A stretch of 64,000 nucleotides of DNA, from contig OX419757.1 in assembly GCA_948567375.1 (NCBI GenBank), forward strand, positions 23,002,001 through 23,066,000, given 5' to 3'. The stretch is from Lunularia cruciata. Lineage: Eukaryota > Streptophyta > Marchantiopsida > Lunulariales > Lunulariaceae. The position numbers were made by a program, and so were the translations under genes. This document shows, in pieces, positions 24,268 to 35,378 of this stretch (the first letter of the stretch is position 1; every line of letters begins with the position of its first letter). Below the pieces are notes generated by a model. The model worked only from the letters and a program-made list of their open reading frames with translations, was not told the origin of the DNA and did not search any database.

Positions 24268-24502
24268 CTTAACCCCTCACTATCTTTCTTTTCTCTTAAT
24301 TTTTTTTTTCTCTTTTTTTTTCTCTCACTCTATTACTAATAGAGTATATACATGACTAACACCATCTGAGAATAATCCACTCTAGAGAACACAAAAGGTT
24401 CAGGTTGCTCCAAGATTTCTATAGCAACATCAAATCCTAGAGTGCATATTAATCTAACTCTCATGGATAGTTTATCCATAAGTTGAAAGATTATCTCCAT
24501 CA

Positions 24503-24976
24503 CTAATCTTGAGAACTAGCTGATGAAGGTGGTAGTATTTCTGTAGCTGTACTAAGACTCTCTCCAAGATCCTTCACCAAAGTTTCCAAAAGTGCTTTTA
24601 CTCCACTACACTCATGTCCTTTTGGAAGTCCTTCAACTCCACAAACCTCACACAACTCCTTGGTCTTAGATCTTCTCCCTCCCAATCTTGGTGAAGAAGG
24701 TCCAACATGCAAACCCAAGTCAAGTAAGCCTCTCCTTTCCCTCAATCTCTTGCTCTCAAAGGTTAATGGACATGAACTTGCCTTATGTCCCTTCTCTCCA
24801 CATAGAAAGCACTTAGACTCACTCTTTCCTCCAAGTGGTGTAGGTTTTTGGATCCTCTCAACACTCTCTTCAAATTCTATTGTAAACTCTCTTTTCCTCA
24901 AATCCACCCCTACAATCACCTCAAACCCTTGGGGAACCTTGCATAATCTCAATTTCCACTCTTGATGACCCTCCAT
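24503..24976 (-). CDS. Small zinc-knuckle ORF in the 5' leader of the Z element
   Basis: 157 codons from the ATG at 24976; the frame is also open back to a GTG at 25000, preceded by a stop. It lies between the primer-binding site and gag, separated from gag by about 235 bp. The protein starts MEGHQEWKLRLCKVPQGFEV, has a CCHC zinc knuckle CFLCGEKGHKASSC near residue 50, then a second Cys/His cluster (CEVCGVEGLPKGHEC) near residue 105, and a Ser-rich tail. The knuckle suggests RNA binding, but it is separate from the knuckle in Gag. I recognise no named family. Because it sits in an element with nearly identical LTRs the frame has had little time to decay, so openness alone proves little; the paired Cys/His clusters are the better evidence. 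Confidence 0.6.
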   Translation of the reverse strand: MEGHQEWKLRLCKVPQGFEVIVGVDLRKREFTIEFEESVERIQKPTPLGGKSESKCFLCGEKGHKASSCPLTFESKRLRERRGLLDLGLHVGPSSPRLGGRRSKTKELCEVCGVEGLPKGHECSGVKALLETLVKDLGESLSTATEILPPSSASSQD

Positions 24977-25814
24977 GTTCCCAAAGATGAATCTAAACAC
25001 TCAAACATGCTTTTTGTTGATCTCAAACTTCTCATGCATGAGATCTCCACTCTGCAGAATTGACCCTTCCTCACAATGTCACTCAAATCTCCCAACAAAT
25101 ATGTCACAGTCCTCTGAAATTTTCCACACTTGATCACAACTCTAGGGCGTCCCTCCCTGCAAAATTTTAGATCTTTCCATCGAGCTATTTGGCCTAGACA
25201 CCTTTCTATTCAGCACCCATATTTCAGATTTGGTCTGAAAACCACCCCCCTCACTTCAAAAACTCATAATGCACTCCGCAAAAATGATCTCTCTCTAATT
25301 TTTTTGGCACCAGGTAGGATACAATGCATTGAATTTTCTTGGAAACTTTCAGGACAATTCACTAAAAATTGAAGAAATGGCAGACTCTGTACAATTTTCC
25401 AGAGAGCATGCAGTTGCGGGAGCACTTTACCCTATCAACTTTCAAAAATTCTAGCCCAGTGCGCATAGAAGCTCTCTCAATAATTTTAAGTGTGCTAACT
25501 GAAAGATAACCCAAGCTATCATGTGTAGAAATCTCAAGTCCAGATCTCAAACTTGAGATTTTGCCCAAAATCACCTTAATCCCCAAAATCTGCAATCCAC
25601 CTCACACAATCTCTCCAATTCCTCTCATGTGTACAAGATGTACAAAATCACCTCAAAGACATCATAATGAACTACAGGGTATACAAATGGATCTTGGTTC
25701 TCTAACATAAGTTCAGCCCTCTCCTCTCCTAATGTTCTCTCCAAGTGAGCTCTCATAGCCTCCTTCTGCCTAATTTAGAATTGGACGCGGAACATTATCT
25801 TGCCTTCTAGAGAG
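24977..25814 (-). other. Untranslated leader of the Z element
   Basis: About 840 bp between the primer-binding site and the small zinc-knuckle ORF. Short overlapping frames exist in several phases; none shows a motif. The leader between that ORF and gag (24268-24502) includes a polypurine stretch on the minus strand at about 24300-24330. Confidence 0.5.
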
Positions 25815-25832
25815 GTCCCGGCAACGGAACCA
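25815..25832 (-). other. Primer-binding site of the Z element
   Basis: The minus strand reads TGGTTCCGTTGCCGGGAC, four bases inside the 5' LTR. It begins TGG, complementary to the CCA end of a tRNA, and resembles the TGGCGCCGTTGCCGGGG type common in plant gypsy elements. The precise tRNA needs a tRNA set from the same species. Confidence 0.8.
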
Positions 25833-25836
25833 AAAA

Positions 25837-26515
25837 TGTGAGCCGGCCTGTCTCTCACTCAGGATGAACCTCTGATGGCTATTATGGTAGCGCACCATGG
25901 ACTAAGAAGGCAAGGAACCCCAACTCCATCATACTCCTCCAAGGCTAACACTCCAAGACTCAAGACATTGCTCACTAGAGAACTCAATGAGAGAGAGATA
26001 GTTGCAAATGAAAGGATGATGAGTACCTCCTCACTCCTTGTTTATATACTTGTGAAATAGTTACGTACCAAAGTTACTAATTACCGTAGTAACTCAAGTT
26101 ACTAGACTAAAAGTCAAGTAAAGTCAAAAAGTAGAAAGGAATATCCATTCACATGGGCATATTCCTCTTATCTTGACCCAACCACTAAAGCAAGGATTCC
26201 TTCACATGGGCTATCCTTGGACTAAAGAAGAATCCAAAACAAAAAGGCTTGCGGGCCCAAGAGTTCTCAACTCTTTCCCCAAAGCCAAACACCTAGGAAT
26301 AATACCAAGTCAACACACTAAAATCCAAAATAGTGGTGCTCATCTTTTCTACTTCCTCTAAAGTAAGGTCCCATCTATCTTAGCTATGACTAACTTTAGC
26401 TAACCATGACTAATATAGAACCATCCTTTATCTCTATATAAATAATATCTCTTAAGTACTTGTAATACCAAGCTAAATATCACAATACCACACACATGCA
26501 CAAATGGGTGTTACA
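25837..26515 (-). repeat. 5' LTR of the Z element
   Basis: 679 bp, identical to the 3' LTR except for T at 26397. Ends are TGTAACA (26515) and TCACA (25837) on the minus strand. Followed inward by the primer-binding site. Confidence 0.95.
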
Positions 26516-26568
26516 GAACAAACTTACTTACTTCATTATCACAAAGTAATATTTGCCAAGTTGTCATA

Positions 26569-27023
26569 GATTCTAACTCCTTCATCAAAAATTTAGAGAG
26601 GCATAATATATCATCTTAGCATTTCAAAACTTCCTTAACAAAGTCTTAATCTTATAATATTCCATTGCATAGTCATTCTTCAATTGATCTTCAATTGACA
26701 CACAAATTTTGCATGTTTTTTTTTTGTCACTCTCACCTTTCATCCCTCCAAAGTAGCCATTTTCTATACACATTCTTTCTATGATTTGCTAGGCCCAAGG
26801 AAAATTTGTTATAGTTCCTTTGGATCAGGTTGATCATCCTGATGAAAGTAACCTTACTTTGGATCTACCACTCCATAAGTCCTTCTTCCTCAAACACAAA
26901 GTCAACTTCTTCAAGTCTACCTTGAACATACAATTTTTCTCTTTTATTCTTCATTAGGCTTAATTTGGCTTCAACAATACCCTTTTTCTCTAAAACTTGT
27001 AAAAAAAATGGTGGGTACCACAT
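26569..27023 (-). repeat. 3' LTR of element D, proximal part, with start of the LTR frame
   Basis: Starts TGTGGTACCCACC at 27023 on the minus strand and aligns with 35373-34905 of the 5' LTR. At 26569 it is cut by LTR C and resumes at 14948. The ATG of the LTR-encoded frame is at 26760 (ATGGCTACTTTGGAGGG), the same as at 35095 in the 5' LTR. Confidence 0.85.
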
Positions 27024-27039
27024 ACCAATTCCCTCAAAT
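27024..27039 (-). other. Polypurine tract of element D
   Basis: The minus strand reads TTTGAGGGAATTGGTA immediately before the 3' LTR start TGTGG at 27023, which supports the LTR boundary independently of the target duplication. Confidence 0.7.
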
Positions 27040-28370
27040 GTGAGCATCCTTGCAAACATTGGCTCCTCTCTTTTAACATGTCCAATTCCACGGTCCAAGA
27101 CTTCTTGACACTCCACCCATTCACATAAGTGGAGAATGGATTTCCTTCTAGGTCTACAAGTTGAAGAGAGCTATTGTCATAAAGATGTATTACCCGGTAT
27201 GGCTCTATCCACCTTAAGTGCAGCTTGCCTGGGAAAAATATTTGGTGATTGTCATACAACAACACCAAATCTCCCTCCTAAACAGCAACAAGCTTTACTC
27301 TTCTCATGCTTGAATTTTTGTTGCTCTTGTATCTCCTTCATGGTTTGCATTGCATTGTCTCTTTTCTCTTCTTACCAAATCAATTGATAGATCTAAAGAT
27401 CTTGACTTTCTTCCTCTAACAATCTTTATTCACAAAGAATATGATATGATGGTACTTCAAAGTCAACTAGTAGTAAGGGGTGTCAAGAAAGTCAAGAAAT
27501 ATGGAGTTTGCTTGGTTGTAATCCTTTTGGTGGTCCTATTTGCCTCAAAGCTACAAGTAGCTTTGTATCCCAATCATAAGCATAATTGACAATCACTTTG
27601 TTTGAAATTTTACACAACATTTGCCTTTTTGTTAGTCCATTAGCTTTTGGGTTGTAATGAGTCATCTTTTGATGCTTAATTTGAAAGTAATTAGTTAAAG
27701 CCTCCTCAAGTGAGTCCCTTAGTCACTAACCAATTCCAGAGGACATTCGTATTGAGAAATGATGTTTTGGAAGAAAAATTTGGCAACAATTTCCACATCA
27801 TCTTGCCAAGTTACTTTAGCTTCAACCATCTTAGTTGCATAGTCAATGCAAACCAAGATATATCTCTTTCTTGTAAATTGGATCACCAGTTGAATAAGAT
27901 CCACAAAATCAATTCCTTATTTCTCAAATAGGACCAATGGCAAAATCAATCTCAAAGGCCACTAAGAAGTAGCCATTGGCTTTCTTCAGTGTTGACAAGC
28001 ATCACAAATTTGGATGTAGGCTTGAGTATCCTTATACATTGTAGGCCACTAGTACCCTACTGCAAAGATCTTCTTTATTGTATTCTTAAAGGCATAGTGT
28101 CCTCTCAATGCTTCTGAATGTAACGACTCAATTACTTCTCCTACTTCATATGCTTCCAAACATCTATGACATACTTCATCTTCGTCTTAAAAAAAATGTT
28201 GTGCTTTAATGGCTATGGTTCCATTTTCCTAACAAAGACTACCCTAAGCTTTAGATCAAATCCTTCATGACATTGGCAAGTATGCAGATAATGATATTTT
28301 GCTTCATACCTCATACTTTGCATTTCCATCAAATGATACAATTCTTTGTTAGAAATCCAATCATCAACCT
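27040..28370 (-). pseudogene. Integrase remnant of element D
   Basis: The decayed zinc-binding region is near 28300-27990. The core has GIDF (first catalytic Asp kept, unlike element A) near 27910 and a fragment at 27904-27719 ending ELVSD. The C-terminal domain at 27268-27040 reads GKLHLRWIEPYRVIHLYDN and DLEGNPF, typical of plant gypsy integrase tails. No chromodomain and no further ORF before the 3' LTR, so no env-like gene. Multiple stops. Confidence 0.8.
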
Positions 28371-28379
28371 CCAAATCCT

Positions 28380-28826
28380 AGTCTTTAGTTTCCAACTTGG
28401 ATAGGAAGTCTGCATTTGAATGTAAAGGTCCTTCCTTACTAATATCTTGTATGTGAATTCTTGTAATAACAAGATCCATCATGAAATTCACCTAGACAAA
28501 TCTGCTTTCTTCACCAAATATTATAGTGCATAATAGTCCACATGGAAGAAAAACGTGTATCCCACTAAGTAATGATGAAAAATTTTTGCAAACATACACC
28601 ATTTGAGTGCTTCTCTTTCAGTCATCTAATAGTTATTTTTTGCTATTGAAAGTTGTCACTTGGCATAATGAATTGGATAGTCTTTCTTCTTTCATCCTTC
28701 TGATTCATGAATACTCCAATTGCAATAAAAAATTTGTCCACATACAAATGAAAGGGACATCCCAATTCAGAGCACCCATAATTGGTGCTTCCAACAACTT
28801 CTTCTTGTTCTGCTCCCCACAAATAG
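28380..28826 (-). pseudogene. RNase H remnant of element D
   Basis: Aligns base by base with 1207-1675 of element A (for example the EAPIMGALNWD segment at about 28800-28770). Heavily mutated. Its upstream boundary is the deletion junction at 28827-28830 where reverse transcriptase is missing. Confidence 0.7.
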
Positions 28827-28830
28827 TCTC

Positions 28831-29538
28831 AGTACAATATAATTCAGTTTGAATGGTACTCCTCCAATGATAGTGATTATATTGGATAACATTCATAGAG
28901 GTTATCACTTGGTTTGATCAGCAAATTTCAGAATTTGAGGTTCAAGTGTGGGATACCCCAATTTGTGAGCGGTATCTTCCATCATTACATTCACACCTAT
29001 ACTCTAGTTGAGGTGTATAGATATTATGCTACATCTTATGATCTCTGCATCCACTTTAGGAGATTGCAAATCTTCTTGGCTAGTAAATCTTTCTTGGTCA
29101 TCGCCCTTACTTTCTTGAGTGCCAAACTCAATTGCTTCTTATATAGCTTGTTGTCCTCCCATAATTGCTTAAATGTTACATTGCAAGCATGGATGCCAAA
29201 TCTACCACAATATTGTATTGAGATACACTCCCCAACTTCACTGTCTTTGTCTTTGTCTTCAGGTTTGAAGTTTCACCCTAATCTGACCTTACTTTGTGCC
29301 TCTTTAAGATGGTGATTAGAGTTCCGATGGTTCAATCCCAAGGGACTTTGGGTTTACCCACCTTGGCTTGAATCAAATCCTCTACTTTGGATCTGGTGTT
29401 AACTGCAAATATGGGAGGTTTTATTGGCTTTGGCTCTACCTTCAAACTCATTTCCCAAGTTCTCTACACTACGTCTTGGATTTCTTTTTGCAATGCTTTG
29501 GCATTGGCTTTAGCCAAGATCTTGTTCTCTTTAAATGA
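28831..29538 (-). pseudogene. Protease and linker remnant of element D
   Basis: Matches about 3052-3790 of element A: the segments QPLGM..., the TEDT...LGY region near 28980 and the Lys-rich linker near 29100-29200 are recognisable on the minus strand, with many stops. The catalytic triplet is not readable. The downstream half of the protease is lost in the same deletion that removed reverse transcriptase. Confidence 0.6.
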
Positions 29539-31560
29539 TTAGATTTCTTTAGGCCAAAGTTGCTTTGCCTTTCTTGAGGACAAAGAAGTAGTGCTTACTC
29601 CTTTAGGATCACACTTCTTCTTCCCGGAGCATGTTTCAACTCTCAACACATCAAGATTTGGCCATATGGCCCCTTTTGGAGCCATACTTCCTTCTTGAGG
29701 TCTCTCTTCCTCAAGGCTTATACAATTCACCATAGCGTCCCTCTTTGACGATAGTGTAGCTCTCTTAGCCGGGGTTTGTACAAACTTCACCGGAGGCTTT
29801 GGGTTGGGTAGTTGAGTGCATTGATTTCCAACATGGCCCAAACCTTTACAGTTTCCACAAAGTGGAACATACCCAATCGGATGCCTCGGCTTGGGACCAA
29901 TGGCCCATGGAGCTGCACTTGTAACATGTACCTGATGCAACATTTTGAGGCTTATTTTGGTTGCCCATCAACAATCTTTGTTGGGAAGTATAGTTGTTGT
30001 GCTCCCTTGGTCCATACCTTGGACCTTGGTACAATGTGCTTGCCTAAGGTTGTACCTCTTATGTTTTTTACAAATCAATCTGCTACACTAGAAATTTAGT
30101 TCTAGTCAAACACTTTGTGTTGGCATGACATGTCTTGCCACATGTAATGCACCATACATTTGGTCTTCCAAATGGAAGTTTCCTTCTACCCTTTGATCCA
30201 ATCATTTTGATCTTAAAATCTGCAAACTCTTTAATCAAAGTCTCTAGCTTGGTGTCTATTTAATTACATTTTTAGCTAGTGGGGTTGATACTTTCTTCCC
30301 TCCTTACCTTTTGTTTCTCCTTGGCTTTACATCTTCTTTGGATTTTGCATAAGAACAAGAGGACATGGAGGATTCTTCTAAAGAAAGGGAGGTGCTGCAA
30401 GAAGCCCTTTGTCTTGGCTTCTTGCCTTTCTTCTCCTGGTTTCTTCTATTGCTACATGAATGAGAGTGGGCAGCCTTGTATCTAGCGACATGTTTGAGTA
30501 GTTTGTCAAGGGAAGTTACATTCCTCTCCCTTGCAAAGATCTTAATTTTTGGTGATAGACCACCAAGGAACCAAGTAATGGCTTGGGCAACAAAGTATCT
30601 CATCACACCTGATTGCTTTGGCACTCGGTTTAGTAAAGCCATGAATCATTTGGTGTAGTCTCTCAACTTCTCATTTTTATCCTAGTCCAAATCATTGAGT
30701 GCTGCAAAGACACTTGTATTATAATCAACTTCTTGGAATCAGTCCAAGAAGTTATCCCGCAAGTCAGTCCAACTGGCAAGTCTAAACTCCTTTTGGGTCA
30801 TGTGGGTATACTAGCTCTTGGCTTTCTTTTGGAGCAGACTTGGAAGAATATGCAACCGATCAGCAAAGTCGTGTTCCTTGTTGGCAAAGGAAGTCACTTC
30901 AAACTCCTCGATGAACTCATCAAAGTCTTCATCCTATTCCATCCTCTTATACTTTTGATATGCTTGTCTGTTGATGGGTAGAGAAGTCATGTTGTAAGTC
31001 TGACAAGTAGGTTGCGGTGGTGTCTGACTTGATCGACCCCAGGTATTGGCTAGTGATTGTGCTTCACACTCAACCCAAGGGTTCCAAGGTACCAAATTCA
31101 ACATTGGATCTTTGTCAATAGGTTCTTCTTTTGAGGGTACGTTGACTTCAACCCAAGGTTGAAGAAGATGGTCAACATTCTCAAATTTCTCTACAAGATC
31201 CCCTCAAACTATTTGGGGAATCATGTGTAAAATGTATTGACACTTTTCTTTAGTCAAGATTTGTGTTGTCTAGTCATAAATAAATTCTTTTAAATAACTG
31301 ACTCCCTTGATGGTTTTGGAGGAAGTTCATATGTTGTGTCACAACAAATATGTTTGTCTATTTATGTCTTTCTTTCTCTTGGGATGAAAGGATGTGAAGT
31401 AGCCTCACCACCAACTTTTTTTCCTTTTGTTTGAGTTCTCTAAAGGCTCCTTGAACTTTGTGAAGAAGTTGTAGGTCCAATGCCTCCTTAGATTCTTTGC
31501 TAGTGCATTGGCTCTTTAGGTGTTCTTCTTCTTCATGTTTTAAAGTTCATCTACTAGCCC
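29539..31560 (-). pseudogene. Gag remnant of element D
   Basis: The nucleocapsid piece at 30034-29539 (two frames) has CYKCSSMGHWS and CGNCKGLGHVGNQC, the same two-knuckle arrangement as element A. The piece at 30642-30304 is the end of the capsid domain (ITWFLGGLSPKI) followed by a basic and Ser-rich linker. Upstream remnants to about 31560 align with 4680-5720 of A. Inactive. Confidence 0.75.
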
Positions 31561-32216
31561 TCTCTTCATGTTGTTCTCTTGATGCGGACTTTCATATTTG
31601 TTGGACAATTACCTTAGGATTTGGCTATTTATTCTTCCACTCCCAAGATTTGTATCCCCAATAACAACAACAAAAATCATGTCACAACCTAAAAAGCATC
31701 ACTTTTGTGGTAATCAATAAGTAATCATTTTTCCCATAGAGATATGAGTCAAAAATAGTCAAATAAAAGTAAAAGTCACATAATAGACTTCTTGGTTGCA
31801 CCTTTAGTCTCTTGGGTAGGAACCACTCCAAAAGAGAGAAACAAGTACTAAATCATATTCTTGTCACAAGTAACAACATCCATAATCACAATTCATCAAA
31901 TCTTTCTAAATCAATCTTGATTATGATGATTTAGTTATCTCAAAAAAGGCTACTTCACCATGAAATGACTTCACCTCAAAATTGTGTTCCACTCCTCCAC
32001 TAAAGGCACTACTTCCTTAATCAAAATTGCCTTGCATCAATCCAACAATATGAAGAAACATGTAGAATACTACCAACACTATAATTCTTCATAGATTCAT
32101 CAAGGCATTGCCTTGATTGCACTCCACTCAAGATCAATCATTTAGAATGGAAACAAGATAGTAGAATCCAACATCTCACACACACTGATTGCAATTCAAA
32201 CTTCTCAAAACACTAA

Positions 32217-32220
<4 letters not shown>

Positions 32221-32250
<30 letters not shown>
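32221..32250. repeat. CA dinucleotide microsatellite, about 15 units
   Basis: Uninterrupted alternating C and A. The equivalent place in other family X LTRs has different simple repeats: ACAAAC units in A (about 6400-6426), and short CA runs in C and F. Confidence 0.95.
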
Positions 32251-32252
<2 letters not shown>

Positions 32253-32489
32253 GGATTTATACTTGAAATTAAGCTAAAATTATGAGCATTGAGTTATAGC
32301 ACTTTGCTTTACTCAACTTCAAAAATATGAATACTAAATAAGAAAACATTGCAAATGTCTCCTTTAAATAGGTAGTGCACTCAACAATTATCTAACTATT
32401 GAACCACTTCAATTGCTACCTTACCAACCTACAAATCCAAAGTGTCACTCCACTTCTTCAATTGTTGTCTCTTCTTCAATCTAGACCGA

Positions 32490-35095
32490 GACTGAAGTCA
32501 TTGGTATCCTAACTCCATTCTCCTTCTCTATTCTAACTTCTTTAGTGAACTTAGGTAACTCACCTGAAGTCACTTGCACTCCTACTTCTACTATTGCATA
32601 TCAGGTTTCTTCCTTTACACTACTATGATTCTATCTAACTTTGATCTAATTGAATCTAATCTAAGACTCACATTATCTCCTACTTCTAACATCTTCTTAT
32701 TTATTCTCTTGCTTAGCCAAATCAAGAATTTATTCATGTCAATGTCTTTGCCCTTCTGCTTCCTTGTCTCCTACACTAACAACTTCAATTTGTGCAACCT
32801 TGCTTCTTCCAAATTTGCTTCTAACTCTATACTCAATATCACATTTAATCTTGCAATGATCTCCTTGACTGATTCCAATTTATACTCTCGGATCTCCTTG
32901 ACTGATTCCGATGTATACTCTGAGTTCTCTTTACCTTCAAATTGTCATGATATAGCTGCAATTCTTCCTCATACTCTGCCTTCAATGTCTTCTTCTCCTT
33001 TGCTTATTGAGCAATCTGAGCTTTTGCACACTTCACTAGATCTTGCAATCTCTCTTCTTCATGACTTTTGCTCATGAGTTCTCTTTGCCATGCCTGATCT
33101 TTCTCAGCTGCACTTGATCTTAAGCTCTCCAATTCCTACTCCATCAGAACTGCAATGGCCTTTGAATGTATTGCCTTGAGTTGTGCATCATCAAATTCAC
33201 TCTTCAACTTCTCAAACTCTGCCTTTTGATTATTCAATCTTTAGCTTGTTGTTCAAGTTCACTACCATGCTCCAAAAAATTCTCTTGCAGATTATTAAAG
33301 CTTTTCCTCCAAAGAACCACATCCACCCAAAGAACTTCAGCTTCCTCTTCTCCTTGGGTTAACTTCTCCTTCAACTCTTGAACTTCTTCACTTAGGTACT
33401 TCACTACTTTCAACTCATCCGTTACTTCATGATGATCTTGCTATATCACCTTCCTCTTATTCTGCAATTATTCTACAATGGACATATAATCTTGGACAAA
33501 TACTCCACTTCTCTAAATTCTTCATTCAATTCTATTTGGCTTCAATAGGCAATTCTTTGATTGGCACCTTACTTCAAAGTCTTGACCTTCATACCTTCAA
33601 ATTAACCTCCTTTGAGCTTTCTTCTCCTTCCTCAACTTTACTTGGTCCTACAATTGCGAGCTACATACTTCACTTTGATCTTACTCCTCTTGGAAACACC
33701 AACACCAGCTCCTCCTCCCTATCCTCCGGAATATCCACCTCAGCCAACTCCAAGTATTGGCTATCTCCTCCTTCCACGCATTCAAATCTGCACATGGAAC
33801 TCCCAATCATCTTCTTTTGCTACTTCTTCCGCCAAGTGCTAAACTTTGGGCTCTCCATCACTCTCATTGTTAAACTCTCTACTCTACAATGTGAGTTCTT
33901 CTTCTTCTTCTTCTCTTGAATCTTTGTACTTAAGACTCAGCTTTTCCTTCCAATTCTGCACCCAATGACAAGTTCACAATCACCATTTCTCTCTTTGGAT
34001 TCAATCATCTAGTCTTTTGGGGCTGAACTACCAATACTGCCTCCTTGGGTCTACCTTGCATTCTTGGCCTTGGAATAGTTATTGATACTACTTTCTCTTG
34101 CCCCATCTTTGCAAAGTGTTCATCATCTTCTCAGATCTATCTCATGTAACATTGCTCATTCGCATTTGCATCTCAACGTAGGTTTGGGTGGAAGTACAAC
34201 ACCATCTTCTCCTTCTCCTTTGAGTTGAGAAAATTCAATCCCAAGTAGAAGTGGCCAATAAATGATACAAAGTAGTGGGGTGGCAGGTTAATCCTCCAAT
34301 TCTCAATTATCTATTCCACTCTCTCATGGAAATACTTTAATCAATTCACCTTCTCACCTACAAACATCTGATGAAAGAATAATGCATATTGCTTTGTTAC
34401 TCAAGTGGTTTGCTTTGGCTTAAACATCACCATAAGAGCCCCAAAAATACTTTGCCTTATTGGGTCTCTATCACTATAATAGTGTATTGATTCTTCATGC
34501 GAGAAGTACTCAAAGAAATTCTCACCTCCAGGGTCCCTTCCAACTAATCACAATTTTGATAGAAGGTGACTCTTCCTACATCTCACGCTTCTCTCTTCAA
34601 GACTAATCTCCAATCCAACTTAGTGCATCAAGTCAGATTTCCTCTCTTCCCTTTTCTCTTGGGACCATCTTTGAAGTTACTAGTAGCTATCTTTGCCATG
34701 AAACCTTGAGAATGTAGGTTCTAGTTCTAGGCCATAAAAGTAATCTAAAGTTTACTCAAGACTTTGATTCTTACCACTACATCTTGTCTTTGAATAGAGA
34801 GATTCCTCACCGCAAGTGAGGAACTCTTCCTCCTGCACTTTGTTGGCATAGTGTGTTTTCTAATCCTTGGTCTTTGAAAGATTAAACCTTCTCTTGGGCC
34901 CAAGATTCTAATTCCTTCAAGAGAACTATTGAGAGGCATAGGATATCATCTTGACATTTCAAAACTTCCTCAACAAAGTCTTAATCTTATAGTAGTTTGT
35001 TGTGCGGTCATTCTTCAGTCAATCTTCAATTGATACACAAACTTTGCGTGTTTGTCTTTTGTCACTCTCACCTTTCATCCCTCCAAAGTAGCCAT
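32490..35095 (-). pseudogene. LTR-encoded coiled-coil protein, copy in D 5' LTR
   Basis: Start ATG at 35095 (Met-Ala-Thr-Leu-Glu-Gly, then an in-frame stop after six codons). The coiled-coil region lies at about 33550-32880 and the shared segment with the helix motif near 32840-32690, all badly broken. Compared with the 3' LTR copy, about 90 bp around 32460-32490 are missing, which removes the conserved C-terminus and its stop. A CTT run at about 33898-33912 codes for Lys/Glu residues at the same place as in the 3' LTR. Confidence 0.5.
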
Positions 35096-35373
35096 TTTCT
35101 TTACTAGTACTTCCTTGATTTGCTAGGCCCAAGGAAAAGTTGTTTCAATTCCTTTGGATTGGGTTGATCAACCCAATGTGAAGTAATCTTACTTTAGGTC
35201 TACCACCCAATAAATCAAATCCAAGTCTGTCTTCCTCTAACATAGAGTCAACTCCTTTGGGTCTACTCCAAACACATGATTCTTCTCTTTTCTTCTGCAT
35301 TAGACTTCAATTTGGCTTCAACTATACACTTCTTTAAAACTCATCAAAAACAAAAAGAATTGATGGTACCACA

Positions 35374-35378
35374 AGAGG
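35374..35378. other. Target site duplication of element D, right copy (AGAGG)
   Basis: Follows the LTR end GGTACCACA at 35373; identical to 12121-12125. Confidence 0.9.

Larger units (their letters stand above)
18714..26515 (-). mobile_element. Complete family Z Ty3/gypsy retrotransposon
   Basis: A 7802-bp element on the minus strand with two 679-bp LTRs (5' LTR 26515-25837, 3' LTR 19392-18714), a primer-binding site, an upstream small ORF, one uninterrupted Gag-Pol frame and a polypurine tract. The LTRs differ only at 19274 (A) versus 26397 (T). The 4-bp direct repeat GAAC flanks it (18710-18713, 26516-26519), and joining the flanks restores the end of LTR C, as seen intact at 40930-40990. 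It is by far the youngest insertion in the window and may still be able to move. Confidence 0.96.
14949..26568 (+). mobile_element. LTR C: plus-oriented family X solo LTR, itself split by the intact Z element
   Basis: Begins TGTGGCACCCACATTTT at 14949 and runs to 18713. After the Z element it continues at 26516-26568, ending GTTGTCATA. Removal of the Z element gives about 3.82 kb, the normal family length. No internal gag-pol accompanies it. It is inserted in the 3' LTR of D: the left flank ends GATCT and the right flank begins GATTC, and the uninterrupted LTR at about 34905 reads AAGATTCTAATTCC. The target duplication is therefore present but imperfect. Confidence 0.8.
12126..35373 (-). mobile_element. 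Element D: Ty3/gypsy family X element with both LTRs, split by nested insertions
   Basis: Minus-strand element bounded by a perfect AGAGG duplication. The 5' LTR is 35373-31680. The internal region is 31679-27024 with gag, a protease remnant, RNase H and integrase. The 3' LTR begins at 27023, is broken at 26569 by LTR C, and resumes at 14948, ending at 12126. The reverse transcriptase domain is missing: DNA corresponding to about 1675-3051 of element A is deleted at 28827-28830, so the copy could not have moved on its own after that loss. The LTRs are strongly diverged from each other, so it is old. Confidence 0.88.
31680..35373 (-). repeat. 5' LTR of element D (family X)
   Basis: 3694 bp; on the minus strand it starts TGTGGTACCATCA at 35373 and ends GGTTGTGACA at 31680. 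Just inside it a degenerate primer-binding site is possible (TTTTTGTTGTTGTTATTGGGG as a decayed TTTTTGGCGCCGTTGCCGGGG). Carries a CA microsatellite at 32221-32250 and the LTR-encoded coiled-coil frame. Confidence 0.88.

Noticed and set aside
27024-27270. An env-like gene between integrase and the 3' LTR of element D
   Set aside because: The integrase C-terminal region runs to within a few bases of the polypurine tract, leaving no room.
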